Shown here one piece after another: positions 9,172 to 21,247 of a DNA stretch of 64,000 nt; within the stretch, counting starts at the first letter, position 1; each line of letters starts with the position of its first letter. A program made the position numbers and the translations under genes. The notes under the pieces are model-generated. The model saw only the letters and a list, made by a program, of their open reading frames with translations, was not told the origin of the DNA and searched no databases. Source of the stretch: Bacteroidia bacterium. GTDB lineage: Bacteria; Bacteroidota; Bacteroidia; B-17B0; Aurantibacillaceae. The stretch covers positions 62,001 through 126,000 of the forward strand of contig JALHRL010000008.1 in assembly GCA_022841465.1 (NCBI GenBank), read 5' to 3'.

Positions 9172-9174
9172 AAT

Positions 9175-9819
9175 CTACGATAAATTATTTTTTTTTAATT
9201 GAGCAACAATACTATTGGGATTATTTCTATAATAAATATAACTTCTTAAGTTAACTTTTTTAACTGAATAATTTTTGTTCGCTAAAGCGTAAAAGTCAGC
9301 ATCAGCGGCATATTTTGATTGAAATGGGATTTGCTCAAATACATTTTTCTTTCCAAACAATGTTGCAAATAAAATGCAATCATCTACATGAATTAATTTA
9401 TTGTGATTGTTTTTATCCGGCACATAATAATCAGCCTCAGTATTTACAATGGTAAGAGAGGTAGAAGCAATTAAATCAAAATTTTCTATTTCATTCAAAC
9501 AATTTAATAGATGATTGGGCATATATTCATCATCGGCATCAATAATAGTTACATAATACCCATCACTTATTTTTACGCCGTAGTTAATGGAAAAAGATTG
9601 ACCTCTGTTAGAGTGGCGCAAATAAGAAATTTTTTCTTGATGTAAAATAGAATAGTTTAAAAGTTGTAACTGAGTATCATTATCACTTCCATCATCTATA
9701 ATAATTAATTCAAAATTAGGATACGTTTGATTTAAAACTGAATCAATAGCGCGTTTTATAAATACAAAATCTGTATTATATACGGCCATTAAAACAGATA
9801 TCAACTTACCTTTTCTCAA
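9175..9819 (-). CDS. Glycosyltransferase family 2
   Basis: ISVLMAVYNTDFVFIKRAIDSVLNQTYPNFELIIIDDGSDNDT, IDADDEYMP. Confidence 0.9.
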   Translation of the reverse strand: MRKGKLISVLMAVYNTDFVFIKRAIDSVLNQTYPNFELIIIDDGSDNDTQLQLLNYSILHQEKISYLRHSNRGQSFSINYGVKISDGYYVTIIDADDEYMPNHLLNCLNEIENFDLIASTSLTIVNTEADYYVPDKNNHNKLIHVDDCILFATLFGKKNVFEQIPFQSKYAADADFYALANKNYSVKKVNLRSYIYYRNNPNSIVAQLKKNNLS

Positions 9820-9858
9820 TATTATTTACAAAAGTTAAAAACAACATGTATTACAAAT

Positions 9859-10569
9859 TTAAACTTTTAAAGTGCTCATACCACCATCAACATGTATTAC
9901 CTGTCCGGTTACCCAACTGCTTTTATCTGATAATAAAAATTGTGCTGCATTTGCAATATCATCTGCATTGCCAATTCGTTTTAAAGGATGACGATTACTG
10001 CTCGCCTCTATTTTTTCAGCGGTATTAATTAATTTATCTGCCAATGCCGTTTGTGTGAGTGAAGGAGCAATGCAGTTCACTCTTATTTTTGGAGAAAATT
10101 CCGCTGCTAAAGCTTTTGTTAAACCTTCAATAGCGCCCTTACTTACTGCTACGGTTGAGTGAAAATTCATTCCTGTTTGCACTGCAACAGTGCTAAACAA
10201 AACAATACTAGCTAAATTAGATAAAGCTAAATTTGGCGTAAAAGCTTGAATACATTTTATTGCACCCAAAACATTTAGCTCTAAATCATTTAAAAAATCT
10301 TGTTTCTTTAAAGCTCGGAAAGGTTTTAAATTAATAGAGCCGGGGCAATATACAATTCCATCAATGGCATTCGTAATTTTTGGGAAATCATCATTACCTA
10401 AAACATCGTAATTAAAATGCTCAACACCATTAATATTAGGATTTGTTCTTGAAATAGAAATTACATTCTCGTTGTTTGAAGTTAAAATTAAAGCTAAAGC
10501 CTTTCCAATTCCGGAACTGGCACCAACAATTAAAGTAGTTTTCATAAAGTAGAAACAAACAGTCGGCAT
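9859..10569 (-). CDS. SDR family oxidoreductase
   Basis: TLIVGASSGIGKALA; VSKGAIEGLTKALAAEFSPKIRVNCIAP; start probably the internal ATG (MKTTLIVGAS). Confidence 0.92.
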   Translation of the reverse strand: MPTVCFYFMKTTLIVGASSGIGKALALILTSNNENVISISRTNPNINGVEHFNYDVLGNDDFPKITNAIDGIVYCPGSINLKPFRALKKQDFLNDLELNVLGAIKCIQAFTPNLALSNLASIVLFSTVAVQTGMNFHSTVAVSKGAIEGLTKALAAEFSPKIRVNCIAPSLTQTALADKLINTAEKIEASSNRHPLKRIGNADDIANAAQFLLSDKSSWVTGQVIHVDGGMSTLKV

Positions 10570-10584
10570 AAAAGTTTAGGAAAT

Positions 10585-10612
10585 AAAAAAGCCCCGATAA
10601 AATCGAGGCTTT
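10585..10612 (-). terminator. Rho-independent terminator
   Basis: minus strand GCCTCGAT-TTT-ATCGGGGC then TTTTTTATTT. Confidence 0.75.
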
Positions 10613-10628
10613 AAAAAAATAAAATTGA

Positions 10629-11996
10629 TTATCGCACACCGTGCATCATCTTTAGAATTGGTTTGTTTAGTAAAATTAAAACCAAACCAAGTACTATAAC
10701 AAATGCGGCAATTATGGTGAAAATTGAACCTGCGCCCATTGATTCAACAACAGAAGCAACAAAGCCTCCAATTATATTTGCAAGGAAAGAAGATAACAAC
10801 CAAACGCCCATCATTAAAGATGCAAATTTTGGATGCGATAATTTAGTTACAACTGATAAACCTACAGGTGATAAACACAATTCACCAATAGTATGTAATA
10901 AATAAGTTAACACTAACCACATTAAAGAGGCTTTAACGTTTTCATCTTGAACATCTCCTCCACGTTGTGCTACAGCACCAATCATAAAAAAGAATCCTAC
11001 ACCTAATAAAACCATTCCTAATCCCATTTTAATTGGGGTAGATAATCGTTTACCTAAACTAGATGTCCAGAATATTGCAAACAAAGGTGCAAATGCAACA
11101 ATAAACAATGGGTTAACAGATTGAAACCAAGAAGTAGGAATTAAAAAACCAAAAACTTCACGGTTAATGTACTTATCGGTATATAATGAAAGAGATGAAC
11201 CTGCTTGCTCAAACCCTGCCCAAAAGAATACTACAAACGCCGTTAAAATAAAAATAACAGTCATTTTTTGCTTGTCTTCCTTTGTAACCGGCAATAAATC
11301 CTCTTGCTTTTCTGTTGAATTTTTGTTTCCTGTTGCAGGATATCTGCCAATATCATTTAAATGTTTTTGAGCAAGCATGTTAAATAAAACCTGCCCTAAC
11401 AACATACCTATACCTGCTATTAAGAAACCATATTTATAACCATAAGTGATAATTTTTCCGGTTTCATCTTTCACGGCAAAAACACCATCACTAAAATATC
11501 CTATTACCAAAGGCGCTAAAAAAGCTCCTAAATTAATTCCCATATAAAAGATAGAAAATGCTGAATCTCTTCGTGGGTCTTTATCATCGTATAATCTTCC
11601 TACCAGTGTAGAAATATTTGGTTTAAAAAAACCGTTTCCAATAATTAATAAAAACAATCCTAAATATAAACCAGCATGTGTGTTAATACCAAAAAGTACA
11701 AACTGACCTAACATCATGGTAATACCACCAATTGTAATTGCTTTTCTTTGCCCAATGTATTTATCGGCTAACCAACCTCCTATTAATGGGGTGAAATAAA
11801 CAAAACCGGTAAAGAAACCATAAATAAGAGATGCTTCTTGAGGATCAATTGCTAAACCGCCTTCTAACCATGATTTGGTAAGATATAATATTAATATACC
11901 TCGCATTCCATAATAACTGAAACGTTCCCACATTTCGGTAAAGAATAAAAGATAGAGTGCCTTTGGATGTCCTTTTTGTACTTGATTTTGTTCCAT
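10629..11996 (-). CDS. POT/PTR family peptide MFS transporter
   Basis: FTEMWERFSYYGMRGILILYLT, GGWLADKYIGQRKAI, GNGFFKPNISTLVG. Confidence 0.95.
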   Translation of the reverse strand: MEQNQVQKGHPKALYLLFFTEMWERFSYYGMRGILILYLTKSWLEGGLAIDPQEASLIYGFFTGFVYFTPLIGGWLADKYIGQRKAITIGGITMMLGQFVLFGINTHAGLYLGLFLLIIGNGFFKPNISTLVGRLYDDKDPRRDSAFSIFYMGINLGAFLAPLVIGYFSDGVFAVKDETGKIITYGYKYGFLIAGIGMLLGQVLFNMLAQKHLNDIGRYPATGNKNSTEKQEDLLPVTKEDKQKMTVIFILTAFVVFFWAGFEQAGSSLSLYTDKYINREVFGFLIPTSWFQSVNPLFIVAFAPLFAIFWTSSLGKRLSTPIKMGLGMVLLGVGFFFMIGAVAQRGGDVQDENVKASLMWLVLTYLLHTIGELCLSPVGLSVVTKLSHPKFASLMMGVWLLSSFLANIIGGFVASVVESMGAGSIFTIIAAFVIVLGLVLILLNKPILKMMHGVR

Positions 11997-12075
11997 AGTT
12001 TCTAGTTAAGTGGGTAAAAATAAGTTTTTAAATTAACAAAACAAATGTTTCTGATTATCAATAAGTTGATTGAAA

Positions 12076-12483
12076 TTATTTAATTGCATTTACATTCATT
12101 ACGGTAGCTTCACCACTGGTACAAACAGCGCCTGTTGTTTTATCTTTTATTACTGTTTCAACAACTGCTCTGTTTTTTTCAGCCATAATTTCTTTTACGG
12201 TAAAAACAGCTTCATAAACAGTATCAACATACATGGGGCGTAAAAACGAAAGCGATTGCTTTAAATAAATAGTTCCCTCGCCCGGAAAAAGAGTGCCAAA
12301 AACTTTACTGAACAAGGAAGCACTTAGCATACCGTGCATAATTGGTTTTTTAAACATGGTAGTTGCTGCATAGGCTGCATCTAAATGCACAGGATTTTTA
12401 TCGCCGGTTACTTCAGCAAAACGAGTTACTTCATCTTGTGAAAATTGAAACTCGTGCGTGTAGGTTTGATTTACGGTTATCAT
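12076..12483 (-). CDS. MaoC-like hot-dog dehydratase
   Basis: FAEVTGDKNPVHLDAAYAATTMFKKPIMHGMLSASLFSKVFGTLFPGEGTIYLKQ. Confidence 0.9.
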   Translation of the reverse strand: MITVNQTYTHEFQFSQDEVTRFAEVTGDKNPVHLDAAYAATTMFKKPIMHGMLSASLFSKVFGTLFPGEGTIYLKQSLSFLRPMYVDTVYEAVFTVKEIMAEKNRAVVETVIKDKTTGAVCTSGEATVMNVNAIK

Positions 12484-12520
12484 AATGTTTACTATTTTTA
12501 GTTTTTTAGTCTAGTGTTAC

Positions 12521-12562
12521 TGCCTACTGTTTACTGTTTACTGTTTACTGTTTACTGTTTAC
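12521..12562. repeat. Heptanucleotide tandem repeat (tgtttac)x5 plus degenerate tgcctac
   Basis: Five exact consecutive copies at 12528..12562. Confidence 0.95.
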
Positions 12563-12572
12563 TTCTTCCCTT

Positions 12573-14576
12573 CTAATACATCCACAATTTCATCAACTTC
12601 TCTTTAAATCTTTCTTTGGGTAAAAAATTATTTTCCAAATCTACATTCATGGGCACGGGTGTATCTAAGCTACCTTCTCGCATAACAGGTGCATCCAAAT
12701 ACTCAAAGCAATTTTCGGTAATTAAAGCCGCCAGTTCCCCTCCTATTCCGCCGGTTAAAGTATCTTCGTGCAACACAAAAACTTTTCCTGTTTTCTTTAC
12801 CGAAGTATAAATGGTTTCAACGTCTAATGGCGCTAAGGTTCTTAAATCAATTAAATCAGCCTGTAAATCGTCGTTTTCCTGTAATGCTTCTAAAGCCCAA
12901 TGCACGCCTAAACCGTAAGTAACAATAGTTAAATCACTTCCTTCTTTCACCAAACGTGCTTTGCCAAATGGTATATTATAATAATCATCAGGCACATCTT
13001 CACTAATGCTTCTATACAATGCTTTGTGTTCAAAAAACATTACCGGATTTGGGTCATCAAATGCACTTAACAACAACCCTTTTGCATCAGATGGAAAAGC
13101 AGGATACGCAATTTTTAAACCAGGTGTTTTAAAAAACCAGGCCTCATTGCTTTGCGAATGAAAAGGCCCGGCAGCAACTGCAGCACCGGTTGGCATTCTA
13201 ACAACCACATCGGCGTTTTGTCCCCAGCGGTAATGACTTTTTGCTAAATTATTTACAATTTGCGTGATGCCCTCACTTACAAAATCAGCAAATTGCATTT
13301 CAACCATTGCTTTATGGCCATTAATACTTAAACCAAAACCTGCTCCTAAAATTGCGCTTTCACAAAGGGGTGTATTTCTAACTCTTCCTTTGCCAAACTC
13401 TTCTACAAAACCTTCGGTAATTTTAAATACGCCTCCGTAATCGGCAATATCTTGCCCCATTAAAACAAGGTTATCGTGCTTGCGCATGGCCAGTTTTAAG
13501 CCATTACTAATAGCATCAATAAAACGCATGTTGGTTTTACTGCCTGAATGAGGTGTTGTATCTCTAACATCAAAGGCTTTATATACTTCGCGTAACTCTT
13601 TTTCGGTATTGGGTTTAGGATTTTGTTCTGCAAAAGCAATTTCCAAACCGTCATCAATTTGCTTTTTTACTTCGGTTCTAAATTCTTCAACAATATTCTC
13701 AGTTAAAACACCTTCACTAATTAAATAATTTTCAAAAGTAGTAACAGGGTCTTTTCTTCCCCAAATTTCAAACAACTCTTTTGGCACATACTTAGTGCCG
13801 CTTGCCTCTTCGTGTCCACGCATACGAAAAGTAACACACTCCAACAAAACCGGGCGCGGATTTTCTCTTAAATCTTCTGCCAGTGTTTTAATAGTTTCAT
13901 ACACTTTTAAAATATTGTTACCGTCAATGCTTATCCCTTCTATACCATAACCAATAGCTTTATCGGCAAATGAAGCACATTTAAATTGTTCGTTGCTGGG
14001 CGTACTTAAACCATAGCCATTGTTTTCTACAATAAAAATTACCGGTAAATTCCAAACAGCTGCGGTATTAATACTTTCATGAAAATCGCCTTCGCTTGCA
14101 CCACCATCACCCGAAAAAACCGCCGTCACTTTTTTATCTTTTCTTAAAACATTTGCCAAGGCAATACCATCTGCAACACCCAACTGCGGACCAAGATGCG
14201 AAATCATTCCAACAATTTTATACTCTTGTGTTCCGAAGTGAAAAGAACGATCGCGTCCCTGGGTAAAACCACCCGGCTTACCTTGAAATTGAGAGAATAA
14301 ACGATTTAATGGAATTTGTCGGGTTGTAAAAACACCAAGGTTACGATGCATAGGTAAAATATATTCATCGGTGTTTAATGCAGATGCAACACCAACGCTA
14401 ATTGCTTCTTGCCCTATTCCGCTAAACCATTTTGCAATTTTTCCTTGACGTAAAAGAAGTAACATTTTTTCTTCTATCATTCTAGGCTTCAAAATATTTT
14501 TATACAATTCAATTAAAGTATCATCCTTTAATTTTTTTCTATTGTACTTAATAGGAGTTTCAGCAGTAATTAACAT
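12573..14576 (-). CDS. Fused alpha-beta 2-oxoacid dehydrogenase E1 (probable branched-chain type)
   Basis: N-half: GGASEGDFHESINTAAVWNLPVIFIVENNGYGLSTP; C-half: MRFIDAISNGLKLAMRKHDNLVLMGQDIADYGGVFKITEGF. Confidence 0.93.
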   Translation of the reverse strand: MLITAETPIKYNRKKLKDDTLIELYKNILKPRMIEEKMLLLLRQGKIAKWFSGIGQEAISVGVASALNTDEYILPMHRNLGVFTTRQIPLNRLFSQFQGKPGGFTQGRDRSFHFGTQEYKIVGMISHLGPQLGVADGIALANVLRKDKKVTAVFSGDGGASEGDFHESINTAAVWNLPVIFIVENNGYGLSTPSNEQFKCASFADKAIGYGIEGISIDGNNILKVYETIKTLAEDLRENPRPVLLECVTFRMRGHEEASGTKYVPKELFEIWGRKDPVTTFENYLISEGVLTENIVEEFRTEVKKQIDDGLEIAFAEQNPKPNTEKELREVYKAFDVRDTTPHSGSKTNMRFIDAISNGLKLAMRKHDNLVLMGQDIADYGGVFKITEGFVEEFGKGRVRNTPLCESAILGAGFGLSINGHKAMVEMQFADFVSEGITQIVNNLAKSHYRWGQNADVVVRMPTGAAVAAGPFHSQSNEAWFFKTPGLKIAYPAFPSDAKGLLLSAFDDPNPVMFFEHKALYRSISEDVPDDYYNIPFGKARLVKEGSDLTIVTYGLGVHWALEALQENDDLQADLIDLRTLAPLDVETIYTSVKKTGKVFVLHEDTLTGGIGGELAALITENCFEYLDAPVMREGSLDTPVPMNVDLENNFLPKERFKEKLMKLWMY

Positions 14577-14582
14577 GAGGTA

Positions 14583-15281
14583 TTATTTATTTTTTCCGAG
14601 TAACACATTAAATCCAAATCCAAAGGTTAGCCAACTCATATAATAGTTGTTTGATTTCTCTCTCACCTCTTCTTGAAACTGATTAAAGCGTGGCGCCTTT
14701 GCATCGTATTTATAAAACAAAGTATTATATGATAAAAACACATAAAACGCTAAATTTTCTTCCACAATAAAATTGGCGCTAATTTCGGGTTGTACAAATT
14801 GTGCTGTAATGTTTTTGCTAACAAATGGTTTGTTGTACACGCTTGTATCTTCATTTACATTTGTATACTTTCCTAACATAATTCCGTAATTTATCCCATA
14901 ATGAATATAAAAGTTTGATTTATAAAACTTTTCAAAACCCAAATGAATAAAAGGGCTGTTGCCAATTAAACGTGTGTTATAAGGTATACTTGCCTCAAAT
15001 ACCTTGAATTTTAAAAATTTATTGTTCTGAAAATAAACACTTTGATAACCAACACCAAAATATGTATTATTAAAAAGTTTAAAATTAACGGAAATCGAAC
15101 CTTCGTATAAACCATTAAACGAACTTCTAAACTGGTTGCTGGTAATTGTTTTTGGAATACCAATATTACCCTTAATTATAAAAGGTTTGTTTTCTTTATT
15201 AATTGGTCCGGTTTGTGAAAATAAAAACCCTATTAAGAGAATTAAAACATACACTATTTTAACTTGGTTTTTCAAAATCAA
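14583..15281 (-). CDS. Putative outer-membrane beta-barrel protein
   Basis: Signal peptide-like N-terminus, alternating amphipathic strands, aromatic near C-terminus. Confidence 0.55.
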   Translation of the reverse strand: MILKNQVKIVYVLILLIGFLFSQTGPINKENKPFIIKGNIGIPKTITSNQFRSSFNGLYEGSISVNFKLFNNTYFGVGYQSVYFQNNKFLKFKVFEASIPYNTRLIGNSPFIHLGFEKFYKSNFYIHYGINYGIMLGKYTNVNEDTSVYNKPFVSKNITAQFVQPEISANFIVEENLAFYVFLSYNTLFYKYDAKAPRFNQFQEEVREKSNNYYMSWLTFGFGFNVLLGKNK

Positions 15282-15321
15282 AAGTAAGGCTAAAGATACT
15301 AAAAAGGTTAAAAGATAGTTA

Positions 15322-16929
15322 CTAAAACTGAAAATAAATAAAAGGCTGCATTTCGCTGCTCATAATCTGATAAAGACTAAATACCACAAGTACGCAACAC
15401 AAAATCATTACCGGTAAAGGCAAGGAGGCAAAGGTGTTTCTGTATTTTTCTTTAAACGATTCAGGTATCCAATGAATTAAATAGCCCCCTAATACAACCA
15501 ATAAAACAGTTAAATAACCCCATATAATTTCTGAAAACAATTCAAAAGAAAAATGATTACCAATTCTATCTAAAATCTCGTTAGCCGTTTCCATTGTTGG
15601 ACTACGAAAATAAATTCGCGTAAAACTTATAAAAGTTAAAGTAATAAAAAGCAATACCGCTTTCACAAAAACATTGGTGCTGTTTTTAAATGGCGAAATT
15701 TTTTGCCAAAACTTATGAATTACCAAACCTAAACCATTTAAACCTCCCCATATTAAAAACAACCAACTACTACCGTGCCAAAGCCCACCTAGTAACATTG
15801 TAACCATTAAATTAATATTGGTATTAATGTGTTGTTTAATTTTAGGGAAAGCAAAAGCCAGAAAAATAAGCATCAAGAAAAAACCGATAATAAAAAACAA
15901 CAACCAAAGCTTGCCGCTTAATAAAACCATAAATAAGGAAATAATTACAATACATATGTAAGAACCAATTGTACCGCTTCTGTTTCCTCCTAACGGAATA
16001 TACAAATACTCTTGCAACCAACTGGATAATGATATATGCCAACGTTTCCAAAATTCGCTGGTGCTTAATGCCTTATAGGGCGATTTAAAATTAGTTTTTA
16101 ATCGATAACCTAAAAGCAATGCAACACCAATAGCAATATCAGTATACCCGCTAAAATCCATATATACTTGCAAAGAGTAAGCAAAAATGGCAAAAGTAGC
16201 CTCTAGTCCTGTATATAAATTGGGGCTTGTAAAAACTCTGTCAATAAAATTTACGGCTATATAATCGGCAACAATTTTCTTAGAAAAACCATTCATTATC
16301 CAAAACACAGCCATTCCAAATTCAATACGCGTTAAGCTATAAGGTTTATAAATTTGATAAAGAAACTCATTAGCTTTTACTATGGGGCCGGCAACCAAAT
16401 GCGGAAAAAAACAAACAAAAAAACCGTAATCAAAAATGCTTTTCACCGGCTCTACTTTACCACGGTAAACATCAATTGTATAAGATAAGGATTGGAAAGT
16501 AAAAAACGAAACACCAATTGGAACCAATAACTTATCTAACCTAAATTCAGTTCCAAAAAAAGTATTAGAAAAATGCGCAAAGTTATTTACATAATTAATT
16601 TCAGTACCTAATAGTTGATTACAACTACCCACAAAAAAGTAAGCGTACTTAAAATAACACAATAATGAAAGATTTAAAATTACGCTTATGCTTAAAAATA
16701 ATTTCTTTTTTGATTGACTTTGTGCTTTAAAAATTTGCGCTCCCCAAATAAAATCACTTACAATTGTAAAAAACAAAAGCGTAATAAATACACCGTTGGT
16801 TTTGTAATAAAAGAAAAAACTAAATAATAATAAATAAATTGAGCGGGCTTTATTTTGTTTAAAAATAAAAGAATACCCCAAAAGAACAATAGAAAAAAAC
16901 CCCCAAAAATAAAGTTGAGTAAACAACAA
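15322..16929 (-). CDS. MBOAT family O-acyltransferase
   Basis: Multi-TM; FWKRWHISLSSWLQEYLYIPLGGNRSG; MLLGGLWHGSSWLFLIWGGLNGLGLVIHKFW with catalytic His. Confidence 0.93.
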   Translation of the reverse strand: MLFTQLYFWGFFSIVLLGYSFIFKQNKARSIYLLLFSFFFYYKTNGVFITLLFFTIVSDFIWGAQIFKAQSQSKKKLFLSISVILNLSLLCYFKYAYFFVGSCNQLLGTEINYVNNFAHFSNTFFGTEFRLDKLLVPIGVSFFTFQSLSYTIDVYRGKVEPVKSIFDYGFFVCFFPHLVAGPIVKANEFLYQIYKPYSLTRIEFGMAVFWIMNGFSKKIVADYIAVNFIDRVFTSPNLYTGLEATFAIFAYSLQVYMDFSGYTDIAIGVALLLGYRLKTNFKSPYKALSTSEFWKRWHISLSSWLQEYLYIPLGGNRSGTIGSYICIVIISLFMVLLSGKLWLLFFIIGFFLMLIFLAFAFPKIKQHINTNINLMVTMLLGGLWHGSSWLFLIWGGLNGLGLVIHKFWQKISPFKNSTNVFVKAVLLFITLTFISFTRIYFRSPTMETANEILDRIGNHFSFELFSEIIWGYLTVLLVVLGGYLIHWIPESFKEKYRNTFASLPLPVMILCCVLVVFSLYQIMSSEMQPFIYFQF

Positions 16930-16970
16930 AGGTTGTTCAGGGTTATACTGAAATATTTGTTTAAACCAAT

Positions 16971-18239
16971 CTATTTGATGGTAGTATTTGTGTTATATAA
17001 ATAGCTCTTGTAAATGGCTTCAAACATTAACTCTCCCAGTAAACGGTAACCTTTAGGGCTAAAATGTACTTTATCTTTTGCTGCTAACCCTTTTTTATTC
17101 CATTTCACAATAGATTTGTATCCACCCATTAATTTAAACATATCCCATACGGCAACATCTTTATTGCTTTCCATTATTTCAAAAGCAGCTTCGCGTGCAA
17201 TTTCAGTACGTTTATTGGCGTACCTTCTTCTAATGTAATTATCGGTGGTGGTGGTTAAAATAATTGCACATTCCGGTGCAGCATTTTTAATTAAATAAAT
17301 TAAGGAATCGTAACTTGCTTTAAAGGATTTTTTGGTAAAGTTTTTTGCCTGAACATCGTTTACTCCAAGAGAAAGTACAACCAAATCAGGTTTTAAAGTT
17401 GCCAATTGAGGTACAAAATAGTTGCATCGCAAAAACGAGTTGGTAGAAGCACCATTTGCACCAAGGCCTGCCAAATAATATCCGGGAGTAGAAAAATCTT
17501 CTAATGAAAAGCCATACAAAGTAAAATCTCTTTGAAGTGTATCTATTTTATTAACCGTAAATGCAACAGAATCTCTTATGGTATCAAATTTAAATTCGGT
17601 AAATCCCAACTCTTTAAAATCTGTTTTATTTGATTTTGCCAAACTTTGAATTTCAAAACTGGGATTAAAATTATGATACACCTTAATTACATTAAAACCG
17701 TTGTTAACTGCGTATTTTGTAAGCACTATACCAAAATAATCGGCACTATCGTTAGTGCTTACACTCCACCCGTTCATTCCAAGAGGTAAACAAAATCCTT
17801 TGGTTACGTTTCTGCATTTAGTCCATTTACCATGCGAAAAACTATTTGCATAGGGTTGGCCGTTTGTTTTTGCCAATTTATAAGGGAAAACAAAATACCC
17901 CGATCCTTTTGCATTAAACCTGTCTGTGAAGTTTTGTAAAAATGTATTACTCCAAGTGCCGCCTTGAACATGAGAACCGCCAATGTGTACAATTTTTATT
18001 TGATTGTTTTTGGTTTTTTGTAAGTTCTCCATTTTCCTGTAGAGATTCATAAACACCGAACTATCCTTACCGTAATAAATTTTATTTTCATTATAATTAA
18101 TAAACGTGTAGGTTGGTGCAGACGATATAACCAAATTATCTAAGGTGTAGGCCAAAGAGTCTTTTTTCTTCTTTGGCTCTTGTCCGTTTAAATTTATTAA
18201 AGCAAATAAAAAATAAAATATGGTTGTAGATCTTTTCAA
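16971..18239 (-). CDS. SGNH/GDSL hydrolase family protein
   Basis: IVHIGGSHVQGG block I; LVVLSLGVNDVQ block III; KVHFSPKGYRLLGELMF block V. Confidence 0.82.
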   Translation of the reverse strand: MKRSTTIFYFLFALINLNGQEPKKKKDSLAYTLDNLVISSAPTYTFINYNENKIYYGKDSSVFMNLYRKMENLQKTKNNQIKIVHIGGSHVQGGTWSNTFLQNFTDRFNAKGSGYFVFPYKLAKTNGQPYANSFSHGKWTKCRNVTKGFCLPLGMNGWSVSTNDSADYFGIVLTKYAVNNGFNVIKVYHNFNPSFEIQSLAKSNKTDFKELGFTEFKFDTIRDSVAFTVNKIDTLQRDFTLYGFSLEDFSTPGYYLAGLGANGASTNSFLRCNYFVPQLATLKPDLVVLSLGVNDVQAKNFTKKSFKASYDSLIYLIKNAAPECAIILTTTTDNYIRRRYANKRTEIAREAAFEIMESNKDVAVWDMFKLMGGYKSIVKWNKKGLAAKDKVHFSPKGYRLLGELMFEAIYKSYLYNTNTTIK

Positions 18240-18240
18240 A

Positions 18241-19686
18241 TTATTTTTTATTTTTTTTATAGTTGTTATAATTATTTAATAATGAAGCGTAAAGTAAGGT
18301 TGCAATTTTACGCGCCCCTTGCGGACTAAAATGTATATAATCTGTTGCGGCTAATTTTTGATCAACCCAACTTACCATACTGTTTTTTCCACCCATGCAA
18401 TCATACATATCAAAATAAGCGCAATCACTTTCAAAAGCTACTTTCTTTAAGGCATCACGTAAATCTTCTAACAAAGGGTGAGTAACATAATCTGCTCCTT
18501 CTTTCACACTCATATCGGCTGGGCCAATAAACATTATGCTTGCGCCCGGTGCAATTTTTTTAAGAATTGAAATTTGTCCTTTATAATAATTCGCAAAATT
18601 GGTAACCATTTCTTTGTTTTTTAAAGATGGTAAAGTGTTTCCGCCAAACTGAAGTATAATAAGTTTTACATTTAAATAGTTGTAAAAACTGCTTAATTGT
18701 GCTGAATTTATTCGCTGAAAAAAAGTTCCGGAACTTCCGCGTTGTGCAATATTATCTACATAAATTCCTTTATCGCTTTCTAAGGATACTCCATAAAAAT
18801 CAGGACTATCTTTGCCTTTAAACTTTAATTCGTGTTGGGTAGAGCCCGGTGCTACTGAAAATTCTTTTACTCTAAAATTACCTCCGGCCTCTAAACTATC
18901 TGCAGCAGCTAAAGCAGGGCCATCATAAAACTCGCACCAGGTTTTTAACTGTGCACCGCCATAAAACAATTTAAATTTGGTGTAGCCTACATTATTACTC
19001 CCTGCAAATTTATTAGACGTTATGGTAACATTGGTTGATATAACAACAGAAGTATCTGAAATATCTTTGTAATTACAAAAACGAGTAAAGCATGCGGTAG
19101 GTCCGTAATTAGAATGTTTAACGCGTTTATCTTTTCCTAAAAAAGTTTGGTATCTGTCCCAACCATAACCGGAAACCACCTTATTTGCTACACTTTGCGC
19201 AATAGGCATTAATGAAATTAAACCCGGACCATGGCCGCCAAATTGAGATTGAAGTTTCATTCGTAAATAATCTGTTATTCTATCACCTTCTATTTGCGAA
19301 TCGCCATAATGCAAAACACGAATACTTTTTGAGCTTGTTTTAATCTCATCTAATGCATTAAAAAAAGCGCTAATAGCAGAAACGTTTCTATATTGAATTG
19401 TTGAAATTAATTTAGGAAGAGAATCTTTTACCTCAGCAGCTTTGCTTAAAGAATCCATTTTTTCTAATGCAACAGAATCACCTAACTCAATATTGTCAGC
19501 CATTTCCAATATTTTAGAAATATCTGTTTTGGCTTCTTTTGGTTTTAATAATTCATCTAGCTGCGGGAAGTGAAGTGCTAAATTATCGTTTATAACAATA
19601 CCCTCCTTTGGGAAAGCAAAAGCCATAAGAGCAAGTACGGCGAATAAAGAAACTAAGAAGGCGAGCGACTTCCAGGGTTGATGCAT
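18241..19686 (-). CDS. SGNH/GDSL hydrolase family protein
   Basis: VLHYGDSQIEGDRITDYLR; LIILQFGGNTLP; DYIHFSPQGARKIATLLY. Confidence 0.85.
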   Translation of the reverse strand: MHQPWKSLAFLVSLFAVLALMAFAFPKEGIVINDNLALHFPQLDELLKPKEAKTDISKILEMADNIELGDSVALEKMDSLSKAAEVKDSLPKLISTIQYRNVSAISAFFNALDEIKTSSKSIRVLHYGDSQIEGDRITDYLRMKLQSQFGGHGPGLISLMPIAQSVANKVVSGYGWDRYQTFLGKDKRVKHSNYGPTACFTRFCNYKDISDTSVVISTNVTITSNKFAGSNNVGYTKFKLFYGGAQLKTWCEFYDGPALAAADSLEAGGNFRVKEFSVAPGSTQHELKFKGKDSPDFYGVSLESDKGIYVDNIAQRGSSGTFFQRINSAQLSSFYNYLNVKLIILQFGGNTLPSLKNKEMVTNFANYYKGQISILKKIAPGASIMFIGPADMSVKEGADYVTHPLLEDLRDALKKVAFESDCAYFDMYDCMGGKNSMVSWVDQKLAATDYIHFSPQGARKIATLLYASLLNNYNNYKKNKK

Positions 19687-19808
19687 TTAACGAAGATAAA
19701 TTTTAAGTGGGCGCATAGTTTTAGCTTATAAAATTGTTTTTTAACAGTAAAACTTTAATAACGCCGTTAAGCCTTTAAACTCAATGATTTTAATGTTTTA
19801 ACAGCTAA

Positions 19809-21179
<1,371 letters not shown>

Positions 21180-21247
21180 AATAAGCTTTAGAATTAGTTT
21201 ATTTTAAAGACACTCATTAAATTTACGAAGACATTAATTGTTTTGAT

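Noticed and set aside
9175-9819. Glycan biosynthesis cluster around the two glycosyltransferases
   Set aside because: The GT2 and GT4 genes are 23 kb apart and flanked by unrelated housekeeping genes.
12521-12562. CRISPR array
   Set aside because: Seven-bp contiguous units with no spacers; a plain tandem repeat. No cas genes anywhere.
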